DNA of 64,000 bases from DASYGT01 sp035999365 (GTDB lineage Bacteria > Actinomycetota > Actinomycetes > Mycobacteriales > Jatrophihabitantaceae), in the NCBI GenBank assembly GCA_035999365.1, contig DASYGT010000050.1:124001-188000 (forward strand), read 5' to 3'. The notes under the pieces are model-generated. The model saw nothing but the letters and a program-made list of their open reading frames with translations. It did no database searches and was not told the DNA's origin. Positions within the stretch are counted from its first letter, which is position 1, and the number at the start of each line of letters is the position of its first letter. Of this stretch, positions 23,781-33,023 are shown piece after piece. The position numbers and the translations under genes are program-made.

Positions 23781-25049
23781 GTGGGGCTCGTCGTACAGAA
23801 GTACGGCGGTTCGTCGGTCGCTGACGCCGAGCGGATCAAGCGGGTCGCCGAGCGCATCGTCGCCACCCGCCGCGACGGCCATGACGTCGTCGTCGTGGTG
23901 TCCGCGATGGGTGACACGACCGATGAGCTGATCGACCTCGCCGAACAGATCGTGCCCGTTCCCTCAGGGCGCGAATTCGACATGCTGCTCACAGCCGGCG
24001 AGCGGATCTCGATGGCCCTGCTGGCGATGGCGATCAATTCGCTGGGCTACAAGGCTGAGTCGTTCACCGGGTCACAGGCCGGCGTGCTCACCACATCGGT
24101 GCACGGCAAGGCGCGGATCGTGAACATCACGCCCGGACGTGTGCAGAACTCCGTCGCTGCAGGCAACGTCGCGATCGTCGCCGGGTTCCAAGGTGTCAGC
24201 CCGGACACGAAGGACATCACCACGCTCGGCCGTGGTGGATCGGACACGACGGCGGTGGCACTGGCAGCTGCTCTCGACGCCTCGGTCTGTGAGATTTACA
24301 CCGACGTCGACGGTGTCTTCTCCGCCGACCCGCGCATCGTTCCGAACGCTCGCCGCCTCGACACTGTCACCTACGAGGAGATGCTCGAACTGGCCGCGAG
24401 TGGGGCGAAGATCCTGCATCTGCGCAGCGTCGAGTACGGCCGTCGGTACGGAGTGCCCATCCACGTTCGCTCGTCGTTCTCGACCAACCCCGGCACAATC
24501 GTCACCGGGAGCATGGAGGATCTTGCCGTGGAAGACGCGATCATCAGCGGAGTGGCGCACGACCGCAGCGAGGTCAAGGTCACGGTCGTGGGTGTGCCGG
24601 ACAAGCCCGGTGAGGCTGCGAAGATCTTCCGCGAACTCGCCACAGCCGAGATCAACATCGACATGATCGTGCAGAACATCTCCACGGGTGGCACCGGGCG
24701 CACGGACGTGTCGTTCACGGTTCCGAGCACCGACGGCGCTACGGCGATCGCGGCACTGACGAAGATCAAGGACAGCGTCGGCTTCGAGGATCTGCTCTAC
24801 GACGACCACGTCGGCAAGCTGTCCCTCGTCGGCGCGGGCATGCGTTCGCACCCGGGCGTCTCGGCGAAGTTCTTCGCCGCGCTCGCCGAAGCCGGCGTGA
24901 ACGTCGAGATGATCTCGACGTCCGAGATCCGCATCTCGGTGGTGTGCCGCGACACGGATCTCGACATCGCCGTGCGTGCGGTGCACGACGCCTTCGAGCT
25001 GGGGACGGACGAGGGCACCGCAGTGGTGTATGGAGGTACAGGACGATGA
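23781..25049 (+). CDS. ask: aspartokinase
   Basis: 422-residue kinase phosphorylating aspartate, entry to lysine, methionine, threonine and diaminopimelate synthesis. KYGGSSVAD opens the catalytic domain; GFQGVS and TTLGRGGSDTTAVALA follow. Two ACT domains occupy about residues 265-422. GTG 23781 follows a GAAAGGA site. As in related actinobacteria, an internal start at the MEDLAVEDAI methionine (about residue 245) could yield a separate regulatory beta subunit. The stop overlaps asd (ATGA). Confidence 0.96.
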   Translation: MGLVVQKYGGSSVADAERIKRVAERIVATRRDGHDVVVVVSAMGDTTDELIDLAEQIVPVPSGREFDMLLTAGERISMALLAMAINSLGYKAESFTGSQAGVLTTSVHGKARIVNITPGRVQNSVAAGNVAIVAGFQGVSPDTKDITTLGRGGSDTTAVALAAALDASVCEIYTDVDGVFSADPRIVPNARRLDTVTYEEMLELAASGAKILHLRSVEYGRRYGVPIHVRSSFSTNPGTIVTGSMEDLAVEDAIISGVAHDRSEVKVTVVGVPDKPGEAAKIFRELATAEINIDMIVQNISTGGTGRTDVSFTVPSTDGATAIAALTKIKDSVGFEDLLYDDHVGKLSLVGAGMRSHPGVSAKFFAALAEAGVNVEMISTSEIRISVVCRDTDLDIAVRAVHDAFELGTDEGTAVVYGGTGR

Positions 25050-26071
25050 AGGTAGGTGTGGTCGGAGCGACCGGTCAGGTCGGCGGCGTAATGCGCCGCA
25101 TGCTTGCCGAACGGTCGTTCCCGATCGAGGAGATCCGTTTCTTCGCCTCTGCCCGGTCGGCGGGAACCACCCTGGCGTGGGAGGGCGTCGACGTCCGAGT
25201 CGAAGATGCCGCCACCGCTGATGCACGCGGCCTCGACATCGCATTGTTCTCGGCCGGCGGTGCGACGTCGAAGCAGCTCGCGCCGGCGTTCGCCGCCGCC
25301 GGTGTGCTCGTCATCGACAACTCGTCTGCCTGGCGTATGGACCCCGACGTGCCGCTCGTCGTGGCCGAGGTGAACGGGGCTGAGATCGCAAACGCTCGCA
25401 AGGGGATCATCGCCAATCCAAACTGCACGACCATGGCGGCGATGCCCGTACTCAAGCCACTCCACGACGATGCCGGCCTCATCCGGATGATCGCGACGAC
25501 GTTCCAAGCAGTGTCGGGAAGTGGATTGGCAGGAGTGGATGAGCTCGACAAGCAGGTTCGGCAGGTCGTCGATCGCGCAGCCGAGCTGACGCATGACGGT
25601 TCTGCGGTGACCTTCCCCGAGCCGGTCAAGTACGTCCGTCCGATCGCCTTCAATGTTCTGCCGATGGCCGGTTCGATCGTCGACGACGGTGAGTTCGAGA
25701 CGGACGAGGAGAAGAAGCTGCGCAACGAGTCACGCAAGATCCTCGACATCCCCGACCTGCGAGTGTCGGGCACCTGCGTGCGCGTTCCGGTGTTCACGGG
25801 CCACTCGCTGTCGATCAACGCCGAGTTCGCCCGGCCGCTGTCCGTAGCGCGGGCTCTCGAGCTACTGGCCACGGCGCCCGGCGTCGAGGTCACCGACATT
25901 CCCACACCGCTGCAGGCCGCCGGTCGCGATGCATCATTTGTTGGGCGGGTTCGCCAGGACTCGACCGTCGACGGCGGGCGTGGCCTGACGTTGTTCATCA
26001 GCAACGACAACCTGCGCAAGGGCGCTGCGCTGAACGCGGTGCAGATCGCCGAGCTGGTCGCCGCGCGCTGA
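25046..26071 (+). CDS. asd: aspartate-semialdehyde dehydrogenase
   Basis: 341-residue NADPH enzyme reducing aspartyl phosphate to the semialdehyde. GVVGATGQVGGVMRRML forms the nucleotide site, Cys127 in NPNCTT is the nucleophile, and the His lies in VFTGHSLSINAEF. ATG 25046 overlaps the ask stop codon, so the two enzymes are coupled. The stop is followed 8 bases later by the first of two palindromes bracketing the next gene. Confidence 0.97.
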   Translation: MKVGVVGATGQVGGVMRRMLAERSFPIEEIRFFASARSAGTTLAWEGVDVRVEDAATADARGLDIALFSAGGATSKQLAPAFAAAGVLVIDNSSAWRMDPDVPLVVAEVNGAEIANARKGIIANPNCTTMAAMPVLKPLHDDAGLIRMIATTFQAVSGSGLAGVDELDKQVRQVVDRAAELTHDGSAVTFPEPVKYVRPIAFNVLPMAGSIVDDGEFETDEEKKLRNESRKILDIPDLRVSGTCVRVPVFTGHSLSINAEFARPLSVARALELLATAPGVEVTDIPTPLQAAGRDASFVGRVRQDSTVDGGRGLTLFISNDNLRKGAALNAVQIAELVAAR

Positions 26072-26079
26072 CATCGGCG

Positions 26080-26124
26080 ATTGTGCAACTTTCGTCGGCG
26101 TGGCGGCGCCGAAAGTTGCACAAT
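26080..26124 (+). repeat. palindrome A (left of the DUF559 gene)
   Basis: A perfect 15-base inverted repeat, ATTGTGCAACTTTCG at 26080-26094 and its complement at 26110-26124, around a 15-base GC-rich loop that can pair further. No T-run follows. The arm shares the core GTGCAACTT with palindrome B at the other end of the next gene. Confidence 0.92.
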
Positions 26125-26192
26125 TGGGGACTGCCGTCCGGGTGTGGATTGTCGAGGCGCCCGAGGTCAGGTGAGACGGCACGCTGCACCGC

Positions 26193-27071
26193 ATGGATTG
26201 GCGTGACCTCGCTCGACGACAGGCCGGCGTGATCGCAAGGCGCCAGCTCGCGATGTGCGGCCTGGCGCAGGGCGAGATCGACGGGTTGATTGCCCGGCGC
26301 GATCTGCTCACTGTGCGGCCGCGGGTCTACACACCGCGCCCCGTGCCCGAATCATCCGCGCAGCTGGAGTGGGCCGCCGTCTTGTGGTCGGGCGGAGTGC
26401 TCAGCCATCGCTCGGCGGCGAGATGGTGGCGGATCGGGGTCGACGAAGACGACGCCGTGCACGTGACCGTCGGTGATCGGCGCTTTCGCGGCCGGAGCGG
26501 GCAGGTGCGGGTCCATCGCGTCCCGCTCGAACCGTCCGACATCGCGCGTCTGTCTGGACTGCCGATCACTTCTCGGGCGCGCACGGTCATAGATCTGATG
26601 CGCACCGAGCGTTACAGCATCGCCAGGGATATTCGCGATCGTGCACTCCAGCAGGGTTGGACGGACGCCAGCACCGTTGCTCGTGCCGTGCAGTCGCAGC
26701 TCGGCCGCACCGGCAACACGCAGCTGCGTCGCTTGTTGACCGAATTGGAGCCCACAGCCCATGCCGAGTCGGAGCGGCGCCTGCATGCGATTCTGAGGCA
26801 ATCAGGGCTGCCCGGATGGCAGGCGCAGTACCGGCTGCGACTAGCGCGCCGCGTGATCTACATCGACGTGGCCTTTCCGGCGGCGATGTTGGCGCTGGAG
26901 GTGGACGGCCGGCGCTACCACGGAGATGAGTCAAGCCGCTTCGAGGACGACCGGCTGCGTCAGAACGACCTCATTGCGTCCGGTTGGCGCGTACTGCGGT
27001 TCACCTGGTCGATGCTGGTCGACAGTCCCGATCAGGTCCTGGCCCAAATCGTGCAAGTTTTGGCAGCGTGA
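26193..27071 (+). CDS. AbiEi-like HTH plus DUF559 nuclease-fold protein
   Basis: 292 residues. The N-terminal region (VIARRQLAMCGLAQGEIDGLIARRDLL) resembles the winged helix of AbiEi-type antitoxin-domain proteins. The middle (about 75-185) matches the linker seen in such proteins. The C-terminus (about 190-292) is DUF559, a Vsr/PD-(D/E)xK fold, with candidate acidic residues in AHAESERRL, IDVAFP and LALEVDGRRYH and the basic FEDDRLRQNDLIASGW. Its biological role is unknown. Its last codons form one arm of palindrome B, and palindrome A lies before it. Confidence 0.8.
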   Translation: MDWRDLARRQAGVIARRQLAMCGLAQGEIDGLIARRDLLTVRPRVYTPRPVPESSAQLEWAAVLWSGGVLSHRSAARWWRIGVDEDDAVHVTVGDRRFRGRSGQVRVHRVPLEPSDIARLSGLPITSRARTVIDLMRTERYSIARDIRDRALQQGWTDASTVARAVQSQLGRTGNTQLRRLLTELEPTAHAESERRLHAILRQSGLPGWQAQYRLRLARRVIYIDVAFPAAMLALEVDGRRYHGDESSRFEDDRLRQNDLIASGWRVLRFTWSMLVDSPDQVLAQIVQVLAA

Positions 27072-27093
27072 CCCTGCCAGAAGTTGCACGATC
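27049..27093 (+). repeat. palindrome B (spans the DUF559 stop codon)
   Basis: Arms of 19 bases, ATCGTGCAAGTTTTGGCAG at 27049-27067 and CTGCCAGAAGTTGCACGAT at 27075-27093, with two mismatches and a 7-base loop that contains the TGA of the DUF559 gene. The left arm encodes the end of the protein (IVQVLA). It lies between convergent genes and may end transcription in both directions. Confidence 0.92.
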
Positions 27094-27113
27094 GAGGCGG
27101 GTAGCCGGATGCC

Positions 27114-27635
27114 CTACGGGACTGGCGCGTTCCACTCGAACGGAACCATGTCGCGCAGCACCCGGCGGCGCCGGTTGCGGGGCAGGTGGTCGATGTACAG
27201 CACCCCACGCAGGTGATCGACCTCGTGCTGAAGGCACCGGGCGAAGAAGCCGGTGCCGCTGACCTCGACCGGAGCACCGGTCTTGTCGACGCCGCGCACC
27301 GTTGCCGCCTCGTACCGCTCGAGCTCGTAGTACGGCCCCGGCACCGAGAGACAACCCTCGTCGTGTTCGACCTTCGCGCCTCTGGTTTCGATGGTGGGGT
27401 TGATGATGTGGCCGACATGCCGCTGCCCGCTTTCGTCAGGGCAGTCGTACACGAATATCGCCTGTTCGACCCCCACCTGCGGGGCGGCGAGCCCGACGCC
27501 CTCGGCGACTTCGAGGGCGGCGAACATCTGCTCGATCAGGCGGGCGAGGTCGTCGTCGAAAGCGGTGACCTGCCGGCAGGGATGGTGCAGTACCGGGTCA
27601 CCGACCATTCGGATCTTGGGGATCTCCACAGCCAC
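27114..27635 (-). CDS. def: peptide deformylase
   Basis: 173-residue metalloenzyme removing the formyl group from nascent N-terminal methionine. All three signature motifs are intact: GVGLAAPQVG, EGCLSVPG (metal Cys) and QHEVDHLRG (metal His pair and catalytic Glu). GTG 27635 places the conserved IPKIRMVGDPVL at the N-terminus; the frame is open further upstream but unrelated. It lies 49 bases downstream of the tyrosine phosphatase gene. Confidence 0.95.
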   Translation of the reverse strand: MAVEIPKIRMVGDPVLHHPCRQVTAFDDDLARLIEQMFAALEVAEGVGLAAPQVGVEQAIFVYDCPDESGQRHVGHIINPTIETRGAKVEHDEGCLSVPGPYYELERYEAATVRGVDKTGAPVEVSGTGFFARCLQHEVDHLRGVLYIDHLPRNRRRRVLRDMVPFEWNAPVP

Positions 27636-27684
27636 GCGGACGAGCCTAGATGTGGCGGTCGGACTGCCGTACGAGTGGTGCCGC

Positions 27685-28287
27685 TCAGTACGGCGTCGGG
27701 CGTGCTGCCCGGTCGGCCCGGGCGGGAGGGGGTGCGTAGGCCCACCGCTGCGCTGCGAAGCCGAGTGCGTCGAGGGTTGCGTACACAGCCTCTGTGATCT
27801 CCTCCGCGATCGTCTTCGCGTGCTTGATCTGGCCCCGGTACGGGTCACGCACGTCGTCGTCCTCAGGCAGGACGCGAGCAACCCGGCCGCGTCGTGCCGC
27901 TGCGGCGGCGACGACAGCTCGGGGTTCGCCGCGCGGGACGCCGTTGACCAGCCGGACGAACTCCTTCATCGTGAACGCTCGCCGCATCGTGCTCGGTACG
28001 GCCGTCATGACCAAGTCACGCTGCTCGCCGGTCGCCGTGAGGATCAGGTCCGCATCAGCGGCCATCCATGCTTCGAACTGCCGCGCCCGGTGCTGGGTGG
28101 GGTCGATCCCGAGCTGGCCGAGTGCCGAGGCCGATGAGACGTCGATCCCGTGCCCGACGAGGGCCTGGACGCCGGCACTGCTGACGGTGACGTCGGCCGA
28201 CGGGTCGGTCCAGCCGCGGAACAGCAGTTCGGCCATGGGCGAACGGCAGAGGTTTCCGGTGCAGACGTACAGCACGTCGAACGACAT
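27685..28287 (-). CDS. low-molecular-weight protein-tyrosine phosphatase (Wzb-like)
   Basis: 200 residues. The CX5R(S/T) loop is Cys9 to Arg15 (CTGNLCRS), and a general-acid Asp sits in RDPYRG around residue 150. Such enzymes dephosphorylate BY-kinases that control capsule assembly. The cognate kinase here would be the Wzz/BY-kinase fusion at 51044, about 23 kb away at the other end of the polysaccharide locus. A Pro/Ala/Arg-rich tail extends beyond the usual 150-160 residues. Divergent from the first glycosyltransferase. Confidence 0.9.
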   Translation of the reverse strand: MSFDVLYVCTGNLCRSPMAELLFRGWTDPSADVTVSSAGVQALVGHGIDVSSASALGQLGIDPTQHRARQFEAWMAADADLILTATGEQRDLVMTAVPSTMRRAFTMKEFVRLVNGVPRGEPRAVVAAAAARRGRVARVLPEDDDVRDPYRGQIKHAKTIAEEITEAVYATLDALGFAAQRWAYAPPPARADRAARPTPY

Positions 28288-28451
28288 AGAGTGCAGTATC
28301 TATGATCGGTTGCGAGGTTGCTGCATCCGTCGCCGGCGGCGGCGGGCCTCTTGTCGGTGGCACTCGGCGTCGGGGCGACCACCCGGCCACATCGGCACAC
28401 CAAATCCGTATATCAGCGCATCTCAACAGCAGCTAGGTCGTTTGTTTCGTC

Positions 28452-29723
28452 ATGCGGGTGCACATCCACGACTTCAGCGGCCACCCGTTTCAAGCCCAAT
28501 TGTCACGAAATCTTGCCTCGCGCGGTCATGAGGTGCTGCACCAGTACAGCTCGCAGTACGTCACCGGCCACGGCCGGTTGAGTGTCACGCCCGAGGATCC
28601 CGCGACCCTGCGGATCCAGTCCCTGACGGCGACCGTCCCGATGGTGAAGTACCACCCGGTGATGCGTACCCGATTCGAAATGGCCTACGCCGGCGTCTGG
28701 GCGCGGTCACTCGAGCAGGAAGACTTCGACGTCGTCGTGGCGTGCAACGTCCCGCTCTTCGTTCTCATGCGGATGCGTCGCTTCTTCGCCAAACGCGGCC
28801 AGCCGTGGGTCCTGTGGCACCAGGACGTCTACAGCATGGGCGTCGGGGCCGAAGCGACCCGTCGCCTCCCCAAGCCGGCTGCGGCGGCGGTGCGGCGCCA
28901 GGTCGAGCGGATCGAGCGGGCGCAGGTCGCCTCAGCGGCATCCGTGGTCGCCATCGGCGCGCCGTTCCTCGACCAGTACGTCCGCTGGGGCGTATCGCTC
29001 GACCATGTGCACGTGATCCCGAACTGGGCGCCCCTCGACGAGCTCGTCCCCGGCGATCGGGACAACGAGTGGGCCCGGCGCCAGGCACTCCCGGATGGCC
29101 CGGTTCGGCTCATGTACGCCGGAACCCTCGGCCGCAAGCACAACCCCTTGCTTCTGCTCGAGCTGCTTGACAGCGTCCGGGCCAAGGGCGTTGACGCCAT
29201 GCTCATCGTGGTGTCCGAAGGCGTGGGCGCCGACGACCTGGCCGAGGCGGCCCGTGGTCGTTCCGACGTCCGCATCCTGGGCTATCAGCCGGCCGAGGTT
29301 CTCAGCAGCGTCCTCGCCAGTGCGGACGTGATGATCGCGCTGCTCGAGCCGGACGCAGCTCAGTTCTCGGTGCCGAGCAAGGTGCTGAGCTACCTGTCCG
29401 CCGGGCGTCCGATCATCGCGCTGGTGCCCGACGGCAACCCGTCCGCGTCCGATGTGCGCGCTGCTGGGGGATATGTCGCCGACCCCACGCTTGCAGGAGC
29501 CCGCGACGCCGCCTCATGGCTGGTGGCGACCGCAGAAGCCCCGGCAGGACTGGTCACAATCGGCACACAAGCGCGTAACCTGGCGACCGATCGATTTAAC
29601 ATCGATCGAATAGGCTCCGAGTTCGAGTTGGTTCTGACCGAGGCAGCGCGCCAGAATCACGAGCGGGGCCGAGCCCCGTTGATCGCCGTCGCACCCGGTG
29701 GTCGTGGAGGGATGTACTCGTGA
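28452..29723 (+). CDS. glycosyltransferase family 4/1
   Basis: 423-residue GT-B transferase. The N-terminal half starts MRVHIHDFSGHPFQ and contains WHQDVYSMG. The nucleotide-binding half contains LMYAGTLGRKHNP, ILGYQPAEVL and FSVPSKVLSYLSAGRP, the usual E/S-x7-E region replaced by VPSKVL as in WbuB-type fucosaminyl/quinovosaminyl transferases. Likely adds an early sugar of the repeat unit. Its stop overlaps the initiating transferase gene (GTGA). Confidence 0.88.
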   Translation: MRVHIHDFSGHPFQAQLSRNLASRGHEVLHQYSSQYVTGHGRLSVTPEDPATLRIQSLTATVPMVKYHPVMRTRFEMAYAGVWARSLEQEDFDVVVACNVPLFVLMRMRRFFAKRGQPWVLWHQDVYSMGVGAEATRRLPKPAAAAVRRQVERIERAQVASAASVVAIGAPFLDQYVRWGVSLDHVHVIPNWAPLDELVPGDRDNEWARRQALPDGPVRLMYAGTLGRKHNPLLLLELLDSVRAKGVDAMLIVVSEGVGADDLAEAARGRSDVRILGYQPAEVLSSVLASADVMIALLEPDAAQFSVPSKVLSYLSAGRPIIALVPDGNPSASDVRAAGGYVADPTLAGARDAASWLVATAEAPAGLVTIGTQARNLATDRFNIDRIGSEFELVLTEAARQNHERGRAPLIAVAPGGRGGMYS

Positions 29724-31288
29724 CCCGAATATTGCCGTGGTCTGGCTCCGACGACAGGTCCAGTGAGGCGTTGGAGCGCGCCCTGCTGCCTGTACCCGGA
29801 CCACGTGTTTCCGCGCCCAAGGCGCCCAAGGCGCCGAGCGCCGCCAAGACGTCGGCACCGGCCCGAGGCCGCGTGGACCGCGAATCCGTCGAAGACTGGT
29901 CCCGCGTCTTCCTCCGGCAGCTGCTGGTCACCGACGCGATCTGCGCGAGTGTCGCCATCGCCCTCGGTTGGCTCATCCGCTTCGGCTGGGGCAGCGACGC
30001 CCTCACCGATGCCTACATCTTCTGGAGTGTCGTCCTTACCGTCACCTGGCTGCTGTGCCTGCACGCGGCCGGCGCCTACGAGATAAGGCGCATCAGCACG
30101 GGCGCCCGCGAGTACCAACAGGTGCTGCGCGGCTGCGCCAACCTGATCGGGGCGGTTGCGGTCGTCGGGTACCTCTCCGGCATCCACGTCGCCCGGATCT
30201 TCGTGGCCGTGGTGATTCCCGTCGGCGCACTGCTCATGGTGCTCGGCCGCTATGCCGGCCGGCAGACCGTGCACGCGCGCCGCAAGCACGGCCGTTGGAC
30301 GAGTGCCATCCTCGTCGTCGGTACCAGCGAGTCGGTCCGGCACCTCGCCGAGGTCACCGCACGCAACCCGCAGGCCGGTCTCGTCGTCGTCGGCGCCTGC
30401 TGCGAGGACGCCGAGAAGGGCGTCGAGTTGACCGCCGGTGTCCCGGTCGTCGGCGATCTCAGCCAAGCGGCTGCCCAGGCTGAGGCGCTGAACGTCGACA
30501 TCGTCGCCGTCGCCGGTTCCGGCCTCGGCCCGCGGCGGATCCGCGAGCTCGGCTGGGAGCTCGAGGGCAGCGGACGCAACATGGTCATGGCACCCGGGCT
30601 GACCGAGGTCGCCGGTCCACGGGTGCACGTGAGTCCTGTCGAGGGGTTGCCCCTCATGTGGGTCGACCAGCCACAGTTCACCGGCTTGCGACGCGTCATC
30701 AAGCGTGGGGTCGATCTGGTCGGTGCAAGCCTGATCCTGATCCTCGGCGCGCCCTTCCTGCTGCTGATCGCTGCCACCGTGCGGCTCACCAGCAAAGGTC
30801 CGGCGCTGTACCGCAGCATCCGGATGGGTCAGGGCCGGCGCGAGATCAAGGTCTACAAATTCCGGTCGATGTATCGCGACGCCGACAACCGTCGCAATGA
30901 CTTGCTCGAGATGAACGAGTCCGAAGGCGGCATGCTCTTCAAGATTCGCTCCGACCCGCGGGTCACCCCGTTCGGCCGCCTGCTGCGCAAGTTCTCCCTC
31001 GACGAGCTGCCGCAGCTGTTCAACGTCATCAGTGGATCGATGTCGCTGGTCGGGCCGCGCCCGCCCCTGCCGGATGAGGTCGAGCGCTACGAATCACATG
31101 ACCACCGGCGTCTGCTGGTCAAGCCGGGCATGACCGGTCTGTGGCAGGTCAGTGGTCGCAGCGATCTGTCGTGGGACGAGTCCGTGCGCCTGGACCTGTA
31201 CTACGTCGAGAACTGGTCGCTGGCACTCGACCTCGCGATCATCGCGCGCACGATGTGGGCTGTGCTGCGTTCTCGCGGGGCATACTGA
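29720..31288 (+). CDS. undecaprenyl-phosphate sugar-1-phosphate transferase
   Basis: 522-residue polyprenyl glycosylphosphotransferase (WbaP/WcaJ/CpsE type) that starts repeat-unit assembly on the lipid carrier. It has four N-terminal transmembrane helices (about 75-190), a Rossmann-like CoA-binding region (about 193-300) and, after a re-entrant helix (VDLVGASLILILGAPFLLLI), the catalytic core. That core shows KVYKFRSMYRDAD, DELPQLFNVISGSMSLVGPR and KPGMTGLWQVSGRSDLSW. A Pro/Ala/Lys-rich cytosolic N-terminus (about 35-55) is unusual. Followed after 4 bases by fcl. Confidence 0.95.
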   Translation: MTRILPWSGSDDRSSEALERALLPVPGPRVSAPKAPKAPSAAKTSAPARGRVDRESVEDWSRVFLRQLLVTDAICASVAIALGWLIRFGWGSDALTDAYIFWSVVLTVTWLLCLHAAGAYEIRRISTGAREYQQVLRGCANLIGAVAVVGYLSGIHVARIFVAVVIPVGALLMVLGRYAGRQTVHARRKHGRWTSAILVVGTSESVRHLAEVTARNPQAGLVVVGACCEDAEKGVELTAGVPVVGDLSQAAAQAEALNVDIVAVAGSGLGPRRIRELGWELEGSGRNMVMAPGLTEVAGPRVHVSPVEGLPLMWVDQPQFTGLRRVIKRGVDLVGASLILILGAPFLLLIAATVRLTSKGPALYRSIRMGQGRREIKVYKFRSMYRDADNRRNDLLEMNESEGGMLFKIRSDPRVTPFGRLLRKFSLDELPQLFNVISGSMSLVGPRPPLPDEVERYESHDHRRLLVKPGMTGLWQVSGRSDLSWDESVRLDLYYVENWSLALDLAIIARTMWAVLRSRGAY

Positions 31289-31292
31289 CCTC

Positions 31293-32243
31293 GTGCCGTA
31301 CGCCCTCGACACGTCGGCGCCATTCTTCGTAGCAGGCCACCGCGGTCTGGCCGGGTCCGCGCTGTGGCGCGAACTGCACGCACGCGGGTTCTCCTCGCTC
31401 ATCGGCCGGTCCTCTGCTGAACTGGACCTGCGCGATCGCGCCGCCACCTTCGACTTCTTCGCGGCAAGCCGGCCGCGCACCGTCGTCCTCGCAGCGGCGC
31501 GAGTCGGTGGCATCCTTGCGAACGCCGCGCACCCGGTGCAGTTCCTGTCCGACAACCTGCAGATTCAGGTCAACGTTCTGGACGCCGCGCATGCCCACGG
31601 TGTCGAGCGGCTGCTCTTCCTCGGTTCGAGCTGCGTGTACCCGAGGCTCGCGGCGCAGCCGATGCGTGAGGATTCCTTGCTCACCGGGCCACTGGAACCG
31701 ACGAATGACGCCTACGCGATCGCGAAGATCGCCGGCATCATGCATGTCCAGGCGCTGCGGCGAGAGTTCGGCCGGGCGTACATCTCGGCGATGCCGAGCA
31801 ATCTGTACGGGCCGAACGACACGTTCGACCTGCAGAATTCACACGTCCTTCCCGCGCTGATCCGACGCCTCGACGGGGCGCGGGCAAGCGGCGCTGCCAC
31901 CGTGACGATCGCCGGTACCGGCCGTCCACGCCGCGAGTTCCTTCATGTGGACGACCTGGCTCGCGCCTGCGTCTTCCTGCTGGAGAACTACGACGACGAC
32001 GCTCCGATCAACGTCGGCACGGGCAGCGACATCGCAATCGGTGAGCTCGCGTCCCTCGTCGCTCGCGCCGTCGGCTTCACCGGTGACATACTCACCGACC
32101 CTACGAAGCCCGATGGCGTGCCGCAGAAGTTGCTCGACGTTTCCCGGCTCCGCGCACTCGGCTGGACAGCTCAGATCGAGCTGACCGATGGCATTGCGTC
32201 GACGTATGAGTGGTATCGCGACCATGCGGCCGTTCGAGGCTGA
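31293..32243 (+). CDS. fcl: GDP-L-fucose synthase
   Basis: 316-residue SDR that epimerises and reduces the Gmd product to GDP-L-fucose. Motifs: VAGHRGLAGSALWREL (NADP site), AAARVGGILAN, LFLGSSCVYP, and catalytic YAIAKIAGI. GTG 31293 lies 4 bases after the preceding stop; the frame is open upstream but overlaps that gene. With gmd at 19478 the fucose pathway is complete in the window. Confidence 0.93.
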   Translation: MPYALDTSAPFFVAGHRGLAGSALWRELHARGFSSLIGRSSAELDLRDRAATFDFFAASRPRTVVLAAARVGGILANAAHPVQFLSDNLQIQVNVLDAAHAHGVERLLFLGSSCVYPRLAAQPMREDSLLTGPLEPTNDAYAIAKIAGIMHVQALRREFGRAYISAMPSNLYGPNDTFDLQNSHVLPALIRRLDGARASGAATVTIAGTGRPRREFLHVDDLARACVFLLENYDDDAPINVGTGSDIAIGELASLVARAVGFTGDILTDPTKPDGVPQKLLDVSRLRALGWTAQIELTDGIASTYEWYRDHAAVRG

Positions 32244-32255
32244 GGCGGAGGACGG

Positions 32256-33023
32256 ATGGGGCTGACAGACCGCGCCACACAGGGCTCGGGCCGTGCGAAG
32301 GAGTTCGCAAAGATCGCGCTGCGGTCGGCGCTCCACCGCCGCAACCTTGACCTCGTCCGGCATCCGTATCCGGTGCGGGTGGCCTCAGCGATGTCGTGGC
32401 TGGAGGTCGCCACGCTGCTCGACATCGGCGCGAACATCGGTCAGTACGGTGCCGCCATGCGCTCCAGTGGCTTCGCCGGCCGCATCATCTCCTGCGAACC
32501 GTTGCCCGACGCTTACCCACACCTGGCCAGGCGCGCCGCCGGGGATCCGCAGTGGACCGCGCTGCAGACGGCAGTCGGCGATCACGTCGGGACCATCGAG
32601 ATCAACGTGTCGGCGAACTCCTTCTCGTCGTCCGTGCTACCGATGACCGACGCTCACTTGAATGCCGCGCCGGGGTCGCACAGCATCGCCGTCGCGAAGG
32701 TGGCGCTGACGACTGTGGAGGAGCTCGTCTCGGCATACGACGTCGATCCCGCCCACACGATGCTCAAGATCGATACGCAGGGCTACGAGAGCTTCGTCCT
32801 CGACGGAGCGGGTGATGCGGTCAAGGATTTCGCCGCCGTCCAGCTGGAGATGTCCTTCGTCCCGCTGTACGCGGGGCAGGAGCTCTACGACTCGCTGATG
32901 GCGCGGCTGACAGCGCAGGGCTTCGAGATCTACGGCATGGAAGCGGGCTTCGCCGATCCGAAGACCGGCCGGATGATGCAGTGCGACGTCTTCTTCGCGT
33001 CCAGCAGGCTGATGCACCGCTAA
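32256..33023 (+). CDS. FkbM-family methyltransferase, subfamily A
   Basis: 255-residue SAM-dependent O-methyltransferase, presumed to act on a sugar hydroxyl of the glycan. SAM motif I is LLDIGANIGQYG, followed by IISCEPLPDAY; LKIDTQGYESFVLDG is the FkbM signature. It shares SANSFSSSVLPM and the whole downstream layout with the protein at 44369, so the two are paralogues. Co-directional with fcl (12-base gap) and overlapping the convergent flippase gene by 4 bases. Confidence 0.9.
   Translation: MGLTDRATQGSGRAKEFAKIALRSALHRRNLDLVRHPYPVRVASAMSWLEVATLLDIGANIGQYGAAMRSSGFAGRIISCEPLPDAYPHLARRAAGDPQWTALQTAVGDHVGTIEINVSANSFSSSVLPMTDAHLNAAPGSHSIAVAKVALTTVEELVSAYDVDPAHTMLKIDTQGYESFVLDGAGDAVKDFAAVQLEMSFVPLYAGQELYDSLMARLTAQGFEIYGMEAGFADPKTGRMMQCDVFFASSRLMHR

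Noticed and set aside
22431..23882. 483-codon open frame on the minus strand opposite gabT
   Set aside because: Shadow of the aminotransferase, without recognisable motifs.
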